Assembly: GCA_036556265.1 (NCBI GenBank)
Contig: DATBJU010000082.1
Coordinates: 1 to 60,667, forward strand
DNA length: 60,667 bases
Reading direction: 5' to 3'
Source of the DNA: JAUSIF01 sp036556265
Lineage (GTDB): Bacteria; Pseudomonadota; Alphaproteobacteria; Rhizobiales; Xanthobacteraceae
Under the pieces are notes generated by a model. That model made no database searches. It was not told the DNA's origin and saw only the letters and a list, made by a program, of their open reading frames with translations. How positions within the stretch are numbered: position 1 is the stretch's first letter; every line of letters begins with the position of its first letter. A program made the position numbers and the translations under genes. Below are positions 16,950 through 25,395 of the stretch, in pieces.

Positions 16950-17732
16950 TCAGGAAGCGAGCAGCTTCAGGGCCTGCTCGTGCACCCGCCGATCGCCTGT
17001 CACGATGACGCGGCCGCCCTTGAGCGCCGAACCGCCGTCCCAGGTGGTTACGATCCCGCCCGCTCCCTCGATGATCGGGATGAGCGGCAGCACGTCGTAG
17101 GGCTGCAGACCTGTTTCGATCACGACGTCCGCGTAGCCCGCCGCGACCATGCAGTAGGAGTAGCAATCGCCCCCGTAGCGCGAGAGGCGCGCGGCACGCT
17201 CGACCTTCTGAAAGCGCATGCGCTCGCTGTCGCTCATGAGGAGTGGACTCGTCGTGAAGACGACGGCCTCCTTCAGCGCGGCGCAGCTGCGCACAGACAG
17301 CCTCCGCTCGCCTGCGGGCCCGCGGTAGCGCGCTGTCGCACCATCGCCCGTGAAGCGCTCCCCGATGAACGGCTGGTGCATCATGCCGTAGACCGGGACG
17401 CCGTCCTTGAGGAGGCCGATCAGGATGCCCCAGACCGGCATGCCGGCGATGAACGATTTGGTACCGTCGATCGGGTCGAGCACCCAGACATACGGCGCGT
17501 CGGCACGATCGCTGCCGAATTCCTCGCCGATGATGCCGTGTGCGGGAAAGGTCTTGCGGATCAATGCCCGCATCGCGGTCTCGCCGGCGCGATCGGCTTC
17601 GGTCACCGGGTCGAAGGTTCCAGCCTTCCCTTTGTTCTCAACGCCGAGGGCCGTGCGGAAGAACGGACGGATCGCCTCGCCCGCCGCGTTGGCGAGCTGA
17701 TCGACAAAGACCGCGAAATCGACCGCACCCAT
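16950..17732 (-). CDS. hisN: Histidinol-phosphatase, inositol monophosphatase family
   Basis: Removes phosphate from histidinol phosphate in histidine synthesis; this IMPase-type enzyme replaces HisB in many alphaproteobacteria and actinobacteria. The 260-residue protein has the metal-binding motifs GEEFG near residue 70, WVLDPIDGTKSF near 83-94, and QPYDVLPLIPIIEGAGG near 210. The similarity is to the HisN group rather than SuhB, but IMPase paralogues are easily confused, so the substrate is inferred. It is divergent from the MFS gene. Confidence 0.8.
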   Translation of the reverse strand: MGAVDFAVFVDQLANAAGEAIRPFFRTALGVENKGKAGTFDPVTEADRAGETAMRALIRKTFPAHGIIGEEFGSDRADAPYVWVLDPIDGTKSFIAGMPVWGILIGLLKDGVPVYGMMHQPFIGERFTGDGATARYRGPAGERRLSVRSCAALKEAVVFTTSPLLMSDSERMRFQKVERAARLSRYGGDCYSYCMVAAGYADVVIETGLQPYDVLPLIPIIEGAGGIVTTWDGGSALKGGRVIVTGDRRVHEQALKLLAS

Positions 17733-17874
17733 GCAGGATATCCAACTGAGGCTAGTTGGTCATAGCCGCGCCATGCCGTCGCGGCAACGCTCCCGCGCGC
17801 GGCGGTGCGTTGCTTCGGCGCCTGGCACATGCCACTCGTCAATGGACAAGAAGAACAAGTTTCGAGGGAGGATC

Positions 17875-19131
17875 ATGCGCGGCCCAATGGCGCCCGGCAC
17901 GGGCGGTGTCCAGGTTGGCACGCTCGTCCTGCTGGTCGCAGCCATGTGCGCGATCCACGTCGTCAGTCAGTTTCTGCGCAATTCGATCGGAGTCATCGCG
18001 CCCGACCTCGCCCGCGACATGGGGCTCGGCGCCGCAGGTATCGGCTTCCTCGCGAGCGCTTTCTTTCTGGGCTTCGCAAGCGCGCAGGTTCCGCTTGGCG
18101 TCGCGATCGACCGGTGGGGCCCGCGAATGTCGATGTCCGTGTCGATGGGGATCGCGGTGTGTGGCGTGGTTCTGTTCGCGATCGCACCAACCTCGGAGCT
18201 GCTGGTACTCGCGCGCATCCTGATCGGGGTCGGCTGCGCGAGCTTCTTTATGGGCCCACTAACGATCTACAGCCGATGGTTTCCGCCGGAGCGCTTCTCG
18301 ACGCTCGTGGGGATCCAACTGGGTCTCTCGGGTCTCGGGGTATTGGGGGCGACGGCGCCGCTCGCCTATTCGACCGCGACGATCGGCTGGCGCAGCAGCT
18401 TTCTCGTCGTCGCGGCAATGGCGGCGGTGGTTGGTCTGTTCGTCTATCTCATCGCGCGGGATTATCCGCCGGGCAAGGAACGGGCGAGATCGAGCGAAAC
18501 CCTGTGGCAGAGCTTTGCGGCCCTCGGTGACGTCGTGCGCGTGCGTTCGTTTCTCCCGGTGTTTGCAATGCAGTTCGCCGGCTACTCGACTTTCGTGACG
18601 ATGTTCGGATTGTGGGCGGGGCCATATCTCGCCCACGTCTATGGATACAGCCTCGAGCGCCGAGGCAACGCGCTGCTTCTGCTTGCCGTCGTGCACCTCA
18701 CCGCCAGCGCTGCGTGGGGTCCGGCGGACCGGATTTTTCGCGGCTACCGGATTCCGGCGACTCTCGGTGCGGGTATGACGATCGCATCGCTCCTGTGGCT
18801 CGTCGTCGTTGGAAAGCCGAGCGAGACCTGGCTGCTCGTGTGGTTCGTCGTCTTCGGATTTTTCGCGAGCTGCACGGCGGTGGTGACCGGGCACGGTCGC
18901 TCGCTGTTCAAGCCCGAATATGTCGGTCGCGGACTCACATTGATGAACCTCGGCACGATGGGCGGAGTGTTCGTGCTTCAGGCGGTGACCGGCGCGGTGG
19001 TAGGGCTATTCGACGCGCCCGGCGGCATCTACCCGGTGAATGCGTATCGCGCGGCGTTCGCGTTCGAGGCGGCGGTGCTTGCGCTTGCGACGCTGATTTA
19101 TCTGCGCTCGCACGAACCGTTCCGCGGCTGA
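17875..19131 (+). CDS. Major facilitator superfamily transporter
   Basis: An inner-membrane secondary transporter of about 12 helices and 418 residues. The loop 2-3 signature appears as VAIDRWGPRMS, followed by ARILIGVGCASFFMGPLTIYSRWF typical of the NarK/phthalate-permease-like and NreB-like branches; the second half repeats the fold (VYGYSLERRGNALLLLAVVHL). Substrate unknown. The frame is open to 17731, but the ATG at 17875 is preceded by GGGAGGATC, the best SD nearby; ATG 17842 is the alternative. The neighbours give no substrate clue. Confidence 0.85.
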   Translation: MRGPMAPGTGGVQVGTLVLLVAAMCAIHVVSQFLRNSIGVIAPDLARDMGLGAAGIGFLASAFFLGFASAQVPLGVAIDRWGPRMSMSVSMGIAVCGVVLFAIAPTSELLVLARILIGVGCASFFMGPLTIYSRWFPPERFSTLVGIQLGLSGLGVLGATAPLAYSTATIGWRSSFLVVAAMAAVVGLFVYLIARDYPPGKERARSSETLWQSFAALGDVVRVRSFLPVFAMQFAGYSTFVTMFGLWAGPYLAHVYGYSLERRGNALLLLAVVHLTASAAWGPADRIFRGYRIPATLGAGMTIASLLWLVVVGKPSETWLLVWFVVFGFFASCTAVVTGHGRSLFKPEYVGRGLTLMNLGTMGGVFVLQAVTGAVVGLFDAPGGIYPVNAYRAAFAFEAAVLALATLIYLRSHEPFRG

Positions 19132-19212
19132 GAAGCCACGCTCAAGCGCTTTTGCACCTTTAGCCATGCATTGTCGGCATAGCTGCATTAGTTTCAAAAC
19201 ATAACGATTTGC

Positions 19213-19240
19213 TTGCGCTTCTTGCGTCGCACTCTATCTT
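19213..19240 (+). promoter_or_regulatory. Candidate promoter of the sRNA at 19246-19346
   Basis: TTGCGC (19213-19218) and TATCTT (19235-19240) are spaced by 16 bp, and the region is AT-richer than average. An alternative pair is TTGCTT (19209) with CTATCT (19234). Either places the start near 19246. Confidence 0.4.
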
Positions 19241-19245
19241 TGTGC

Positions 19246-19346
19246 AGCGCGATAACGCGATTGGCGTTGCGTTATTCGCCGCCCTCCTTGGGCGTTTCCT
19301 CCCTAGACTTGGGCCGCTTCGCGGAGCGAAGCGGCCTCTTTCTTTT
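19246..19346 (+). ncRNA. Probable trans-acting small RNA, AbcR/alpha-r15-like
   Basis: This lies in the 346-bp gap between the MFS and N-formylglutamate amidohydrolase genes, which holds no credible gene. A transcript of about 100 nt is predicted with three parts. First is a stem-loop (GATAACGC 19251-19258 with GCGTTATT 19269-19276). Second is a small hairpin CGCCC-TCCTT-GGGCG with a pyrimidine loop, followed by single-stranded TTTCCTCCCTAGAC. Third is a perfect 11-bp terminator. Exposed CCUCC segments are anti-Shine-Dalgarno sequences, the design of the alphaproteobacterial AbcR/alpha-r15 sRNAs that bind Hfq and silence transporter mRNAs. The family assignment is from memory of the motif layout. 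Confidence 0.6.
19312..19346 (+). terminator. Strong intrinsic terminator of the predicted sRNA
   Basis: A perfect 11-bp stem GGCCGCTTCGC / GCGAAGCGGCC with a GGA loop, followed by TCTTTCTTTT. It is 181 bp beyond the MFS stop, too far to be its natural terminator, which supports a separate transcript. Confidence 0.88.
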
Positions 19347-19356
19347 GAAACTCCTC

Positions 19357-19474
19357 CGTCATCCTGGGCGAGGCGTCCGTCCGGACGCCGAGACCCGGGA
19401 TCGTCCTCGATACCGATTGGACGGTCCCGGCTCGCGCGCGGTTGCCAAAGCAAGCGAGCTTGGCCGGGACGACG
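19357..19474. repeat. Degenerate inverted-repeat intergenic element
   Basis: The left end CGTCATCCTGGGC and right end GCCGGGACGACG are imperfect reverse complements. Inside are a GGCGTCC-GTCC-GGACGCC hairpin (about 19372-19389) and the pair ACCCGGGATCG / GGACGGTCCCGGC. The layout resembles small palindromic repeats common between alphaproteobacterial genes (GTCATCCCGGG...). It ends 3 bp before the amidohydrolase stop. Confidence 0.55.
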
Positions 19475-19477
19475 AGA

Positions 19478-20368
19478 TCATTCCGCCGCGTCGCGCAGTG
19501 GCTCGATACCGCGAGCCGTGGCCTGCGCGAGCCGCCCGATCATGCGGGTCAAATCCGCCTTCACCGCCTCGAAGCGGATGCCTTTGCGGTACTCGCGCTC
19601 ATCCATATAGAGCGCCCGGTTGATCTCGATCTGCACGGCGTGCAGTCCGGCGGCCGGGTCGCCATAGTGCTCGGTGATGAACCCACCTGCGTATGGCTTG
19701 TTGCGCAAGACCGAATAACCGAAATCGCGGAGCGTCTCGTCGATGACGTCTGTAACTGCGGCAGTGCAACTCGTGCCATAGCGGTCGCCAAGCACGATGT
19801 CTGCGCGCGGCCGCTCGTCGCGGCCGCTCGCGTTCGATGGCATGGAGTGACAGTCCAGCAGTACCGCCGCGCCAAAGCTCCGCTGCGCGTTGACGATGAG
19901 ACGGCGTAATGCGCGGTGGTACGGTTTGTAATAGAGGTCGATGCGGGCCAGCGCCTCGTCCACCGGCAAGCGGCGATCATAGATCTCACGCGAGTCGCCG
20001 ACCACGCGCGCGATGGTGCCGAGACCGCCGGCCACGCGCAGGGAGCGCGTGTTCGCAAACGCCGGCAGCCGACCGTCAAACATGCGCGGATCGAGTTCGT
20101 AGGGCTCGCGGTTCACATCGAGGAAGGCCCGCGGGAAATGCGCCCGCATCAGCGGGACGCCGAATTTCACCGAGTCGGCAAACAGCTCATCGACGAAGGT
20201 GTCCTCCGAGCGGCGCAGGGTCGCGAGGTCCAGTCGGCTCTGGGCAAGGAAGCGGGAGGGGTAGGCTCGGCCACTATGCGGGGAATTGCAGACCACGGGG
20301 CCTGAGAGCGCCGCGGGCTCCACCACCTCGAAGGGGGAATCGAGCTCGTCGATAATTCGGGCGCTCAT
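19478..20368 (-). CDS. N-formylglutamate amidohydrolase
   Basis: Hydrolyses N-formyl-L-glutamate to formate and glutamate (histidine degradation) or acts on related N-formyl compounds. The 296-residue protein shows the family blocks VVCNSPHSGRAYP near residue 26, RSEDTFVDELF, HFPRAFLDVNREPYELDP near residues 77-94, LLDCHSMP near 170, and the terminal QIEINRALYMDE. No hut genes are nearby, so a role in histidine catabolism is not supported by context. It is divergent from cpdR with a 155-bp gap. Confidence 0.9.
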   Translation of the reverse strand: MSARIIDELDSPFEVVEPAALSGPVVCNSPHSGRAYPSRFLAQSRLDLATLRRSEDTFVDELFADSVKFGVPLMRAHFPRAFLDVNREPYELDPRMFDGRLPAFANTRSLRVAGGLGTIARVVGDSREIYDRRLPVDEALARIDLYYKPYHRALRRLIVNAQRSFGAAVLLDCHSMPSNASGRDERPRADIVLGDRYGTSCTAAVTDVIDETLRDFGYSVLRNKPYAGGFITEHYGDPAAGLHAVQIEINRALYMDEREYRKGIRFEAVKADLTRMIGRLAQATARGIEPLRDAAE

Positions 20369-20523
20369 GGGTATTCGGTGCGACTCCAGGGTGCTTCGGG
20401 TCCTTATATTGCGCGGGCTGGTGGGGGCTTGGGAAGCCCGTCGCCGTATTTATTCGCCTTCACCGCGCATTTACCCGGCATGGTCCTTATGGTGGAATTT
20501 GAAGGACCAGCCGGGGACGCCAA

Positions 20524-20910
20524 ATGGGCGAAAAGAAGAAGACCGAACCGACGCCAAAGATCCTGCTTGCGGAAGACGACAACGACATGCGCCGCTTTCT
20601 CGTGCGTGCGCTTTCGAGTGCAGGCTATCAGGTTGTTTCCTTCGACAACGGGCGATCGGCGTATGAGCGGCTGCGCGAGGAGCCGTTCGAGTTGCTCTTA
20701 ACCGACATCGTGATGCCGGAAATGGACGGCATTGAGCTCGCGCGCCGCGCGACCGAGATCGATCCTGATCTTAAGGTCATGTTCATCACCGGCTTCGCCG
20801 CAGTGGCGCTCAACGGCGCAGCGCAGGCGCCGAAGGAGGCGAAGGTCCTCTCCAAACCCTTCCATCTCAAGGATCTCGTCAACGAAGTGGACCGACTGCT
20901 CGCGGCGTGA
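20524..20910 (+). CDS. cpdR: Response regulator CpdR, ClpXP adaptor for cell-cycle proteolysis
   Basis: A single-domain receiver of 128 residues. In Caulobacter and Sinorhizobium, unphosphorylated CpdR primes ClpXP to degrade cell-cycle substrates, under CckA-ChpT control. Visible are the acidic pocket EDD (18-20), phospho-acceptor Asp61 in LLTDIVMPEMDG, Thr89 in FITGFAAVAL and Lys111 in VLSKPF. ITGFAAVAL and SKPFHLKDLVNEVDRLLAA are distinctive of CpdR, including the two C-terminal alanines. The ATG at 20524 has GGGGA 6-10 nt upstream; the N-terminal tail is about eight residues longer than usual. No kinase gene is adjacent. Confidence 0.93.
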   Translation: MGEKKKTEPTPKILLAEDDNDMRRFLVRALSSAGYQVVSFDNGRSAYERLREEPFELLLTDIVMPEMDGIELARRATEIDPDLKVMFITGFAAVALNGAAQAPKEAKVLSKPFHLKDLVNEVDRLLAA

Positions 20911-20983
20911 GGCCGCACTGCAGCCGGGAACCGGCGTGCCTTGCGGCCGTCCAATCGAGTCGATATGAAATTCTCCCAAGGAA

Positions 20984-21058
20984 GGGCGCGTAGCTCAGCG
21001 GGAGAGCACTACCTTGACATGGTAGGGGTCACAGGTTCGATCCCTGTCGCGCCCACCA
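20984..21058 (+). tRNA. tRNA-Val (anticodon GAC)
   Basis: A complete 75-nt cloverleaf. Acceptor arms are GGGCGCG / CGCGCCC, the D-arm is GCTCAGCGGGAGAGC, the anticodon stem is CTACC / GGTAG with loop TTGACAT (anticodon GAC), and the T-arm contains GGTTCGATCC. The genomic sequence encodes the 3' CCA. Confidence 0.98.
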
Positions 21059-21131
21059 TTTTCCCCTGCCATTCTGTTTGACTTGCTGTGACGGCGAACC
21101 TAGAAACGCGGCGAAACGAGAGCTCAAAACG

Positions 21132-21257
21132 ATGAAAATTCGCAATTCGCTCCGCTCGCTGCGCAAGCGCCATCGCGACAATCGCCTCGTGCGTCGCAAG
21201 GGCCGCGTCTACGTGATCAACAAGACGCAGCGGCGCTTCAAAGCGCGCCAGGGCTGA
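21132..21257 (+). CDS. rpmJ: 50S ribosomal protein L36 (bL36)
   Basis: A 41-codon gene encoding a very basic protein beginning MKIRNSLRSLRKRH and ending KTQRRFKARQG. This is the alphaproteobacterial bL36 form with LVRRKGRVYVINK. It lacks the Cys residues of zinc-binding L36 forms, so it is a C-minus type. It stands alone 73 bp after tRNA-Val, outside the ribosomal operons, as is usual in this class. Confidence 0.95.
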   Translation: MKIRNSLRSLRKRHRDNRLVRRKGRVYVINKTQRRFKARQG

Positions 21258-21335
21258 CACAAGGTCGCACGGCCCGCCAAATTCCGCCCGATTTCGACCC
21301 TTGCGGCTGCCCGGTCGGCGGCTAGACTCGCGGCC

Positions 21336-21974
21336 ATGCGGGTGCGCCGAATCCTCATTGCTCTGGCGGCGGTCGCCGCCGCGATGTTTGCGGTGGACAC
21401 CCCTGCGTCCGCGCAGTCGCAGGGCCAGCGCCGCGCTACGCCCCCCGCGAAGCAAGAAGCGGCACGTCCGGCCCGGCCGCATCGGCGGGACCGTGCCCAG
21501 CGGCTGGCTGTGCTGTTCGAGGCGCTGAAGCAGGCGCCGAACGCGCAGGCAGCCCAGGCGATCGAATCCAGGATCGAGGCCATGTGGCTTCAGTCGGGCA
21601 GCGACACCGCCGACCTCCTGGTCACGCGCGCACGCGGGATGATCGAGGCCAAGAACTACGATCTTTCGCTGAAGCTCCTCGATGCGACGATCGACGTCGC
21701 TCCGCAATTCACGGAGGCATACGCACAGCGCGCCACGGTCTACTATGTGAAGAAGGATCTCTATCGCGCGCTCGCGGACTTGCGGGTCGTCATTGCGCGC
21801 GAGCCGCGCCATTTCACGGCCTACGCGGGCCTCGGCGTGATCCTTCAGGACGTCGGCGAGCACAAACGGGCGCGCGACGCCTTCCGCCGAGCGGTCGAGC
21901 TCAACCCGTTCCTCAAGGGTATTCCCGAAATGCTGAAGAAGCTCGAGGTGCGGGTCGACGGACGCGAGATTTAG
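21336..21974 (+). CDS. Exported TPR-repeat protein
   Basis: A 212-residue protein with a signal peptide (ILIALAAVAAAMFAVDTPASAQ) ending near residue 27, a basic Pro/Ala linker, and at least three TPR-like helical pairs (about residues 55-205), for example DLLVTRARGMIEAKNYDLSL, AYAQRATVYYVKKDLYRALA and AYAGLGVILQDVGEHKRARD. Likely a periplasmic scaffold; partner unknown. It converges on pyk with 12 bp between the stops. Confidence 0.8.
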   Translation: MRVRRILIALAAVAAAMFAVDTPASAQSQGQRRATPPAKQEAARPARPHRRDRAQRLAVLFEALKQAPNAQAAQAIESRIEAMWLQSGSDTADLLVTRARGMIEAKNYDLSLKLLDATIDVAPQFTEAYAQRATVYYVKKDLYRALADLRVVIAREPRHFTAYAGLGVILQDVGEHKRARDAFRRAVELNPFLKGIPEMLKKLEVRVDGREI

Positions 21975-21986
21975 AACACCTTTCGG

Positions 21987-23423
21987 TCAATCGAGCTCCG
22001 CATCGTCCGCGCCGACGAAGGCGACGCGTACCATGTTGGTGGCGCCGGGCGTGCCGAGCGGCACGCCGGCCACGACGATGACCCGCTGGCCGGGACGTGC
22101 GAATCCTTCACGGAAGGCAATTCGGCAGGCGCGGGCGACCTGTGCGTCGATATCGCCGGCTTCCTCCGTGACGACACTGTGCACGCCCCAGACGAGCGCC
22201 AGCCTTCGGCCGGTGGAGAGGTTGGGCGACAGCGCGATCGTCGGCGGCACCGGCCGTTCGCGGGCCACGCGCAAGCCCGTGGCGCCGGAACTCGTAAGAC
22301 AGAGGATGGCGGAGAGATCGAGCGTCTCCGCGATTTGCCGCGCGGCTGCCGCGATCGCGTCCGCGCCCGTCGCTTCCGGCGCCTCGCGATGCGCTTCGAT
22401 CGTGGAGCGATAGATCGGATCGCCCTCGACCGCTTCGGCGATGCGGTTCATGGTAACGACCGCCTCGACTGGATATTTTCCGGCGGCGGATTCGGCCGAG
22501 AGCATGACGGCGTCCGCACCGTCGTAGATCGCTGTCGCGACGTCGGAGACTTCGGCACGGGTCGGCACCGGCGACGAAATCATCGATTCGAGCATCTGCG
22601 TTGCAATCACGACGGGGCGTCCGGCGTGGCGTGCCGCGTGGGTAATCTGCTTCTGTAGGCTGGGTACGCGCTCGAGCGGCATTTCCACGCCGAGATCGCC
22701 GCGCGCGACCATGAGCGCGTCGGATTGCTCCAGCAACTCCGCGAGCCGGGTCACCGCCTGCGGTTTTTCGATCTTGGCCAGCAGCGCGGCACGTCCGCGT
22801 GTGAGCTTCTTTGCCTCGGCGACGTCCTCGGGACGCTGGATGAAGGAAAGGCCGATCCAGTCGACTCCTGCTTCGAGTGCGGCTTCAAGATCGGAGCGGT
22901 CCTTCGACGTGAGGGCGGCAAGCGCGACCGTTGTGTCGGGAAGACTGACCCCCTTGCGGTCGGAAATGCGACCTCCGACTTCCACGCGTGTAACCGCTCG
23001 GCTTGAGTTGGCCTCGGTAACGACAAGCTGCACCTTGCCGTCGTCGACGAGCAGCCGATGACCGGGCTTGAGTGCGGCAAGCACTTCGGGATGCGGGAGG
23101 TGAACGCGCTTGCTGTCTCCGGGCTTCTTGTCGGCGTCGAGAACGAAGTCTGTGCCTTCGGCAAGCTCGACGCCGCCTCCTTTGAATGTATCGAGGCGAA
23201 GCTTCGGGCCCTGCAAGTCCACCAGAATACCGATCGGCCGGCTGAGCTTCTGCTCGATTGCGCGGATTGCCTTCACGTAGGCACGCATGGCCTCATGCGA
23301 GGTGTGGCTCATGTTGACGCGGAAAACGTCGGCACCGGCCACGAACAGGCGTTCGATCGTGTCCGGATCGGACGACGCCGGACCGAGCGTCGCCACGATC
23401 TTGGTCCGACGTTGCCGTCTCAT
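21987..23423 (-). CDS. pyk: Pyruvate kinase
   Basis: Transfers phosphate from phosphoenolpyruvate to ADP in glycolysis. The 478-residue protein has the N-terminal KIVATLGPASSD, the signature LLAKIEKPQAVTR around residues 215-227 with the catalytic Lys, MVARGDLGVEMP, and the substrate-loop ATQMLESMI. The C-terminal allosteric domain is present. Three minus-strand genes lie upstream (DUF1036, glycerate 2-kinase, DMT); pyk next to glycerate kinase is a common arrangement and links glycerate to pyruvate through 2-phosphoglycerate. The pyk start is separated by 120 bp from the DUF1036 stop. Confidence 0.97.
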   Translation of the reverse strand: MRRQRRTKIVATLGPASSDPDTIERLFVAGADVFRVNMSHTSHEAMRAYVKAIRAIEQKLSRPIGILVDLQGPKLRLDTFKGGGVELAEGTDFVLDADKKPGDSKRVHLPHPEVLAALKPGHRLLVDDGKVQLVVTEANSSRAVTRVEVGGRISDRKGVSLPDTTVALAALTSKDRSDLEAALEAGVDWIGLSFIQRPEDVAEAKKLTRGRAALLAKIEKPQAVTRLAELLEQSDALMVARGDLGVEMPLERVPSLQKQITHAARHAGRPVVIATQMLESMISSPVPTRAEVSDVATAIYDGADAVMLSAESAAGKYPVEAVVTMNRIAEAVEGDPIYRSTIEAHREAPEATGADAIAAAARQIAETLDLSAILCLTSSGATGLRVARERPVPPTIALSPNLSTGRRLALVWGVHSVVTEEAGDIDAQVARACRIAFREGFARPGQRVIVVAGVPLGTPGATNMVRVAFVGADDAELD

Positions 23424-23543
23424 GCCATCTCCGTTTACGGCGCGTTGTTTCGAATCGCCAATGTAAACGCGCCGGAGGCGCGGTTGTACCCGGCCTCGCG
23501 CGAATTTTCGATGAATGAGGGGCGCCGCCGCTTTGCCCGTCGC

Positions 23544-24035
23544 TTAGCGGCCGCCCATTCCCGACTTGTTCTGGTTCTGGCTCGACTTGGCGCCCGCTGG
23601 GCCGGCTTGATCCTGCTCAGTGAGTTGTACCGTCCAGTTACGCTGCTCGCCGGTGTCGACTTCGAAGAAGCCGGTTCGGTTGAAGCCTCGAGCGAGGCAA
23701 TCCTGTACGCCGCGAATGGTGAACTCGCGGTCGCGCGTACACATGTACGCCTTGCCCGACCACTCGCCGCCCTGGTCGTAGTCGATGGCGTAGACGTAGT
23801 AGAAGCGGGCCACTAGCTGGCCGCGCATCAAGGTTTCGCAAGCCTTGGGTTGCAGATTCCACCAGCCCTCGGTGACCCAGGTGTCGCCGTCCTTGTAGCC
23901 GACGGCGACGCCGACCCGAGCCGGCGTCCCATTGCAAACGCGAAAATCAGCGAACGCACCGGCCGGGGGGCACATCACGCCCACGGCCAAGACGAGGCAG
24001 GCAATGCGCCGCGGCCAAGAAAAGTCCCCGCCCAT
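23544..24035 (-). CDS. Exported DUF1036 protein
   Basis: A 163-residue protein with a signal peptide (IACLVLAVGVMCPPAGAFA) and the DUF1036 core: FRVCNGTPARVGVAVGYKDG, WWNLQPKACETLM, YYVYAIDY and YMCTRDREFTI. The two or more conserved cysteines suggest disulfides in the periplasm. Function is unknown. The frame runs up to 24395 but would overlap glycerate kinase; the ATG at 24035, with GGGGAG in front, starts directly at the signal peptide. The C-terminal 20 residues are Gln/Asn/Ser-rich. Confidence 0.85.
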   Translation of the reverse strand: MGGDFSWPRRIACLVLAVGVMCPPAGAFADFRVCNGTPARVGVAVGYKDGDTWVTEGWWNLQPKACETLMRGQLVARFYYVYAIDYDQGGEWSGKAYMCTRDREFTIRGVQDCLARGFNRTGFFEVDTGEQRNWTVQLTEQDQAGPAGAKSSQNQNKSGMGGR

Positions 24036-24111
24036 GCTCCCCGCAACCTCGAACCCGAAACCAACCCGCCCGATCCAGCAGCGCCCCGTGCCCTTTCTCC
24101 CCGGCACCCCG

Positions 24112-25395
24112 TCAGGTGTCAACGAGCACCACGCGTAAGTCATTGACATTGGTGCAGGTTGGGCCGGGCGTAAGCAGATCGCCGATCCGCTCGAAAAAGG
24201 TCGTGGAGTCGTTGTCGGCGAGGAAACGGGCAGGATCGAGGCCAATTGACCAAGCCCTTTGCAGGGTCGTCTGGTCCACGAAGGCACCGGCAGGGTCGTC
24301 GGCCTTGCCGGCCCCGCCGTCCGTCCCATCGCTGTCGCCGGCGACAGCGGAGACGCCTCGCCGCCCGGCAAGGGCGATCGCGAGCGCGAGCGCATATTCC
24401 TGGTTCGGTCCGCCGCGGCCGTTGCCCTTCACCGTGACCGTCAATTCGCCCCCGGAAAGGATCGCTGCGCGGCGGCCTGTATCGGCAAGCTGAATCGCCT
24501 GTCGTGCGTGCTGCGCTGCGACCTCGCGGGCTTCTCCCTCGAGATCGGCGCCAAGGAGAACCGGATCGAAGCCAGCGGCCCGCGTCACCTCGGCGGCGGC
24601 GGCGAGGGATTCTGCAGGACGCGCGACGATATGGAATTCCGAGTGGGCGAAGATCGGGTGGCCGGGTTTCGGACTTTCATTATCGGGATCATTCAGCGCG
24701 GCCGCGATTGAGGGTGGGGGATGCAACTCACGCGCGGCGATAATTTCGCGCGCGTCAGCGAGCGTGGAGGCGTCCGGTACGGTCGGGCCGGAGCCGATCA
24801 CCGAGGGATCATCGCCCGGCACGTCGGAGATCGCGAGGGATATGATGCGCGCCGGCGCGGCGCGGGCTGTGAGGCGCCCGCCCTTGATCCGCGACAGATG
24901 CTTTCGCACCGTGTTGAGTTCGCCGATGGTGGCGCCCGACGTGAGCAGCGCGCGCGTCAATGCGCGCTTGTCGTCGAGTGAAACGCCGCGGGCGGGCGCG
25001 ATCCAGTTCGCCGACGCGCCACCCGAGAGCAGCACGAGCACGAGGTCGCCTCGCGTTGCGCTGTCGGCGAGGGCGAGCACGCGTTCCGCAGCGGCAAGGC
25101 CCGCGGCGTCCGGCATCGGGTGGCCGGCCTCGATCATCTGAATCAACCGGGTCGGTCGGCCGTACCCGTGCCGAGTAACCGCGATGCCGGTCAGACGTTC
25201 GCGACCCAGCGGACCGAGATAGTGATGTTCGGCGACTTCAGCCATGCTCCCCGCGGCCTTGCCCGCAGCAAGCACGATCAGGCGACCTCTCTTTGGTGGC
25301 GGCGGTAGGGCGGGCGGCAAGCAGTTCGTGGGGTGCGCCGCCGCGACGGCGGCGTCATACATGCGGCGAAGAAGGGCGCGCGTCTCATCGGTCAC
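24112..25395 (-). CDS. gckA: Glycerate 2-kinase, MOFRL/DUF4147 family
   Basis: Phosphorylates D-glycerate to 2-phosphoglycerate, feeding lower glycolysis; the class includes TtuD and the serine-cycle GckA. The 427-residue protein shows AAGKAAGSMA, LLSGGASANW near residue 125, TVRKHLSRIKGGRLT, ISDVPGDDPSVIGSGPT, and the MOFRL region GRGGPNQEYALALAI with GDSDGTDG. The GTG start overlaps the stop of the upstream DMT gene (GTGA), implying coupling. Hydroxypyruvate reductase genes are not nearby. Confidence 0.92.
   Translation of the reverse strand: MTDETRALLRRMYDAAVAAAHPTNCLPPALPPPPKRGRLIVLAAGKAAGSMAEVAEHHYLGPLGRERLTGIAVTRHGYGRPTRLIQMIEAGHPMPDAAGLAAAERVLALADSATRGDLVLVLLSGGASANWIAPARGVSLDDKRALTRALLTSGATIGELNTVRKHLSRIKGGRLTARAAPARIISLAISDVPGDDPSVIGSGPTVPDASTLADAREIIAARELHPPPSIAAALNDPDNESPKPGHPIFAHSEFHIVARPAESLAAAAEVTRAAGFDPVLLGADLEGEAREVAAQHARQAIQLADTGRRAAILSGGELTVTVKGNGRGGPNQEYALALAIALAGRRGVSAVAGDSDGTDGGAGKADDPAGAFVDQTTLQRAWSIGLDPARFLADNDSTTFFERIGDLLTPGPTCTNVNDLRVVLVDT

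Noticed and set aside
24036..24395. N-terminal extension of the DUF1036 frame into the gckA region
   Set aside because: It would overlap the gckA C-terminus in another frame and would bury the signal peptide 120 residues inside the protein.
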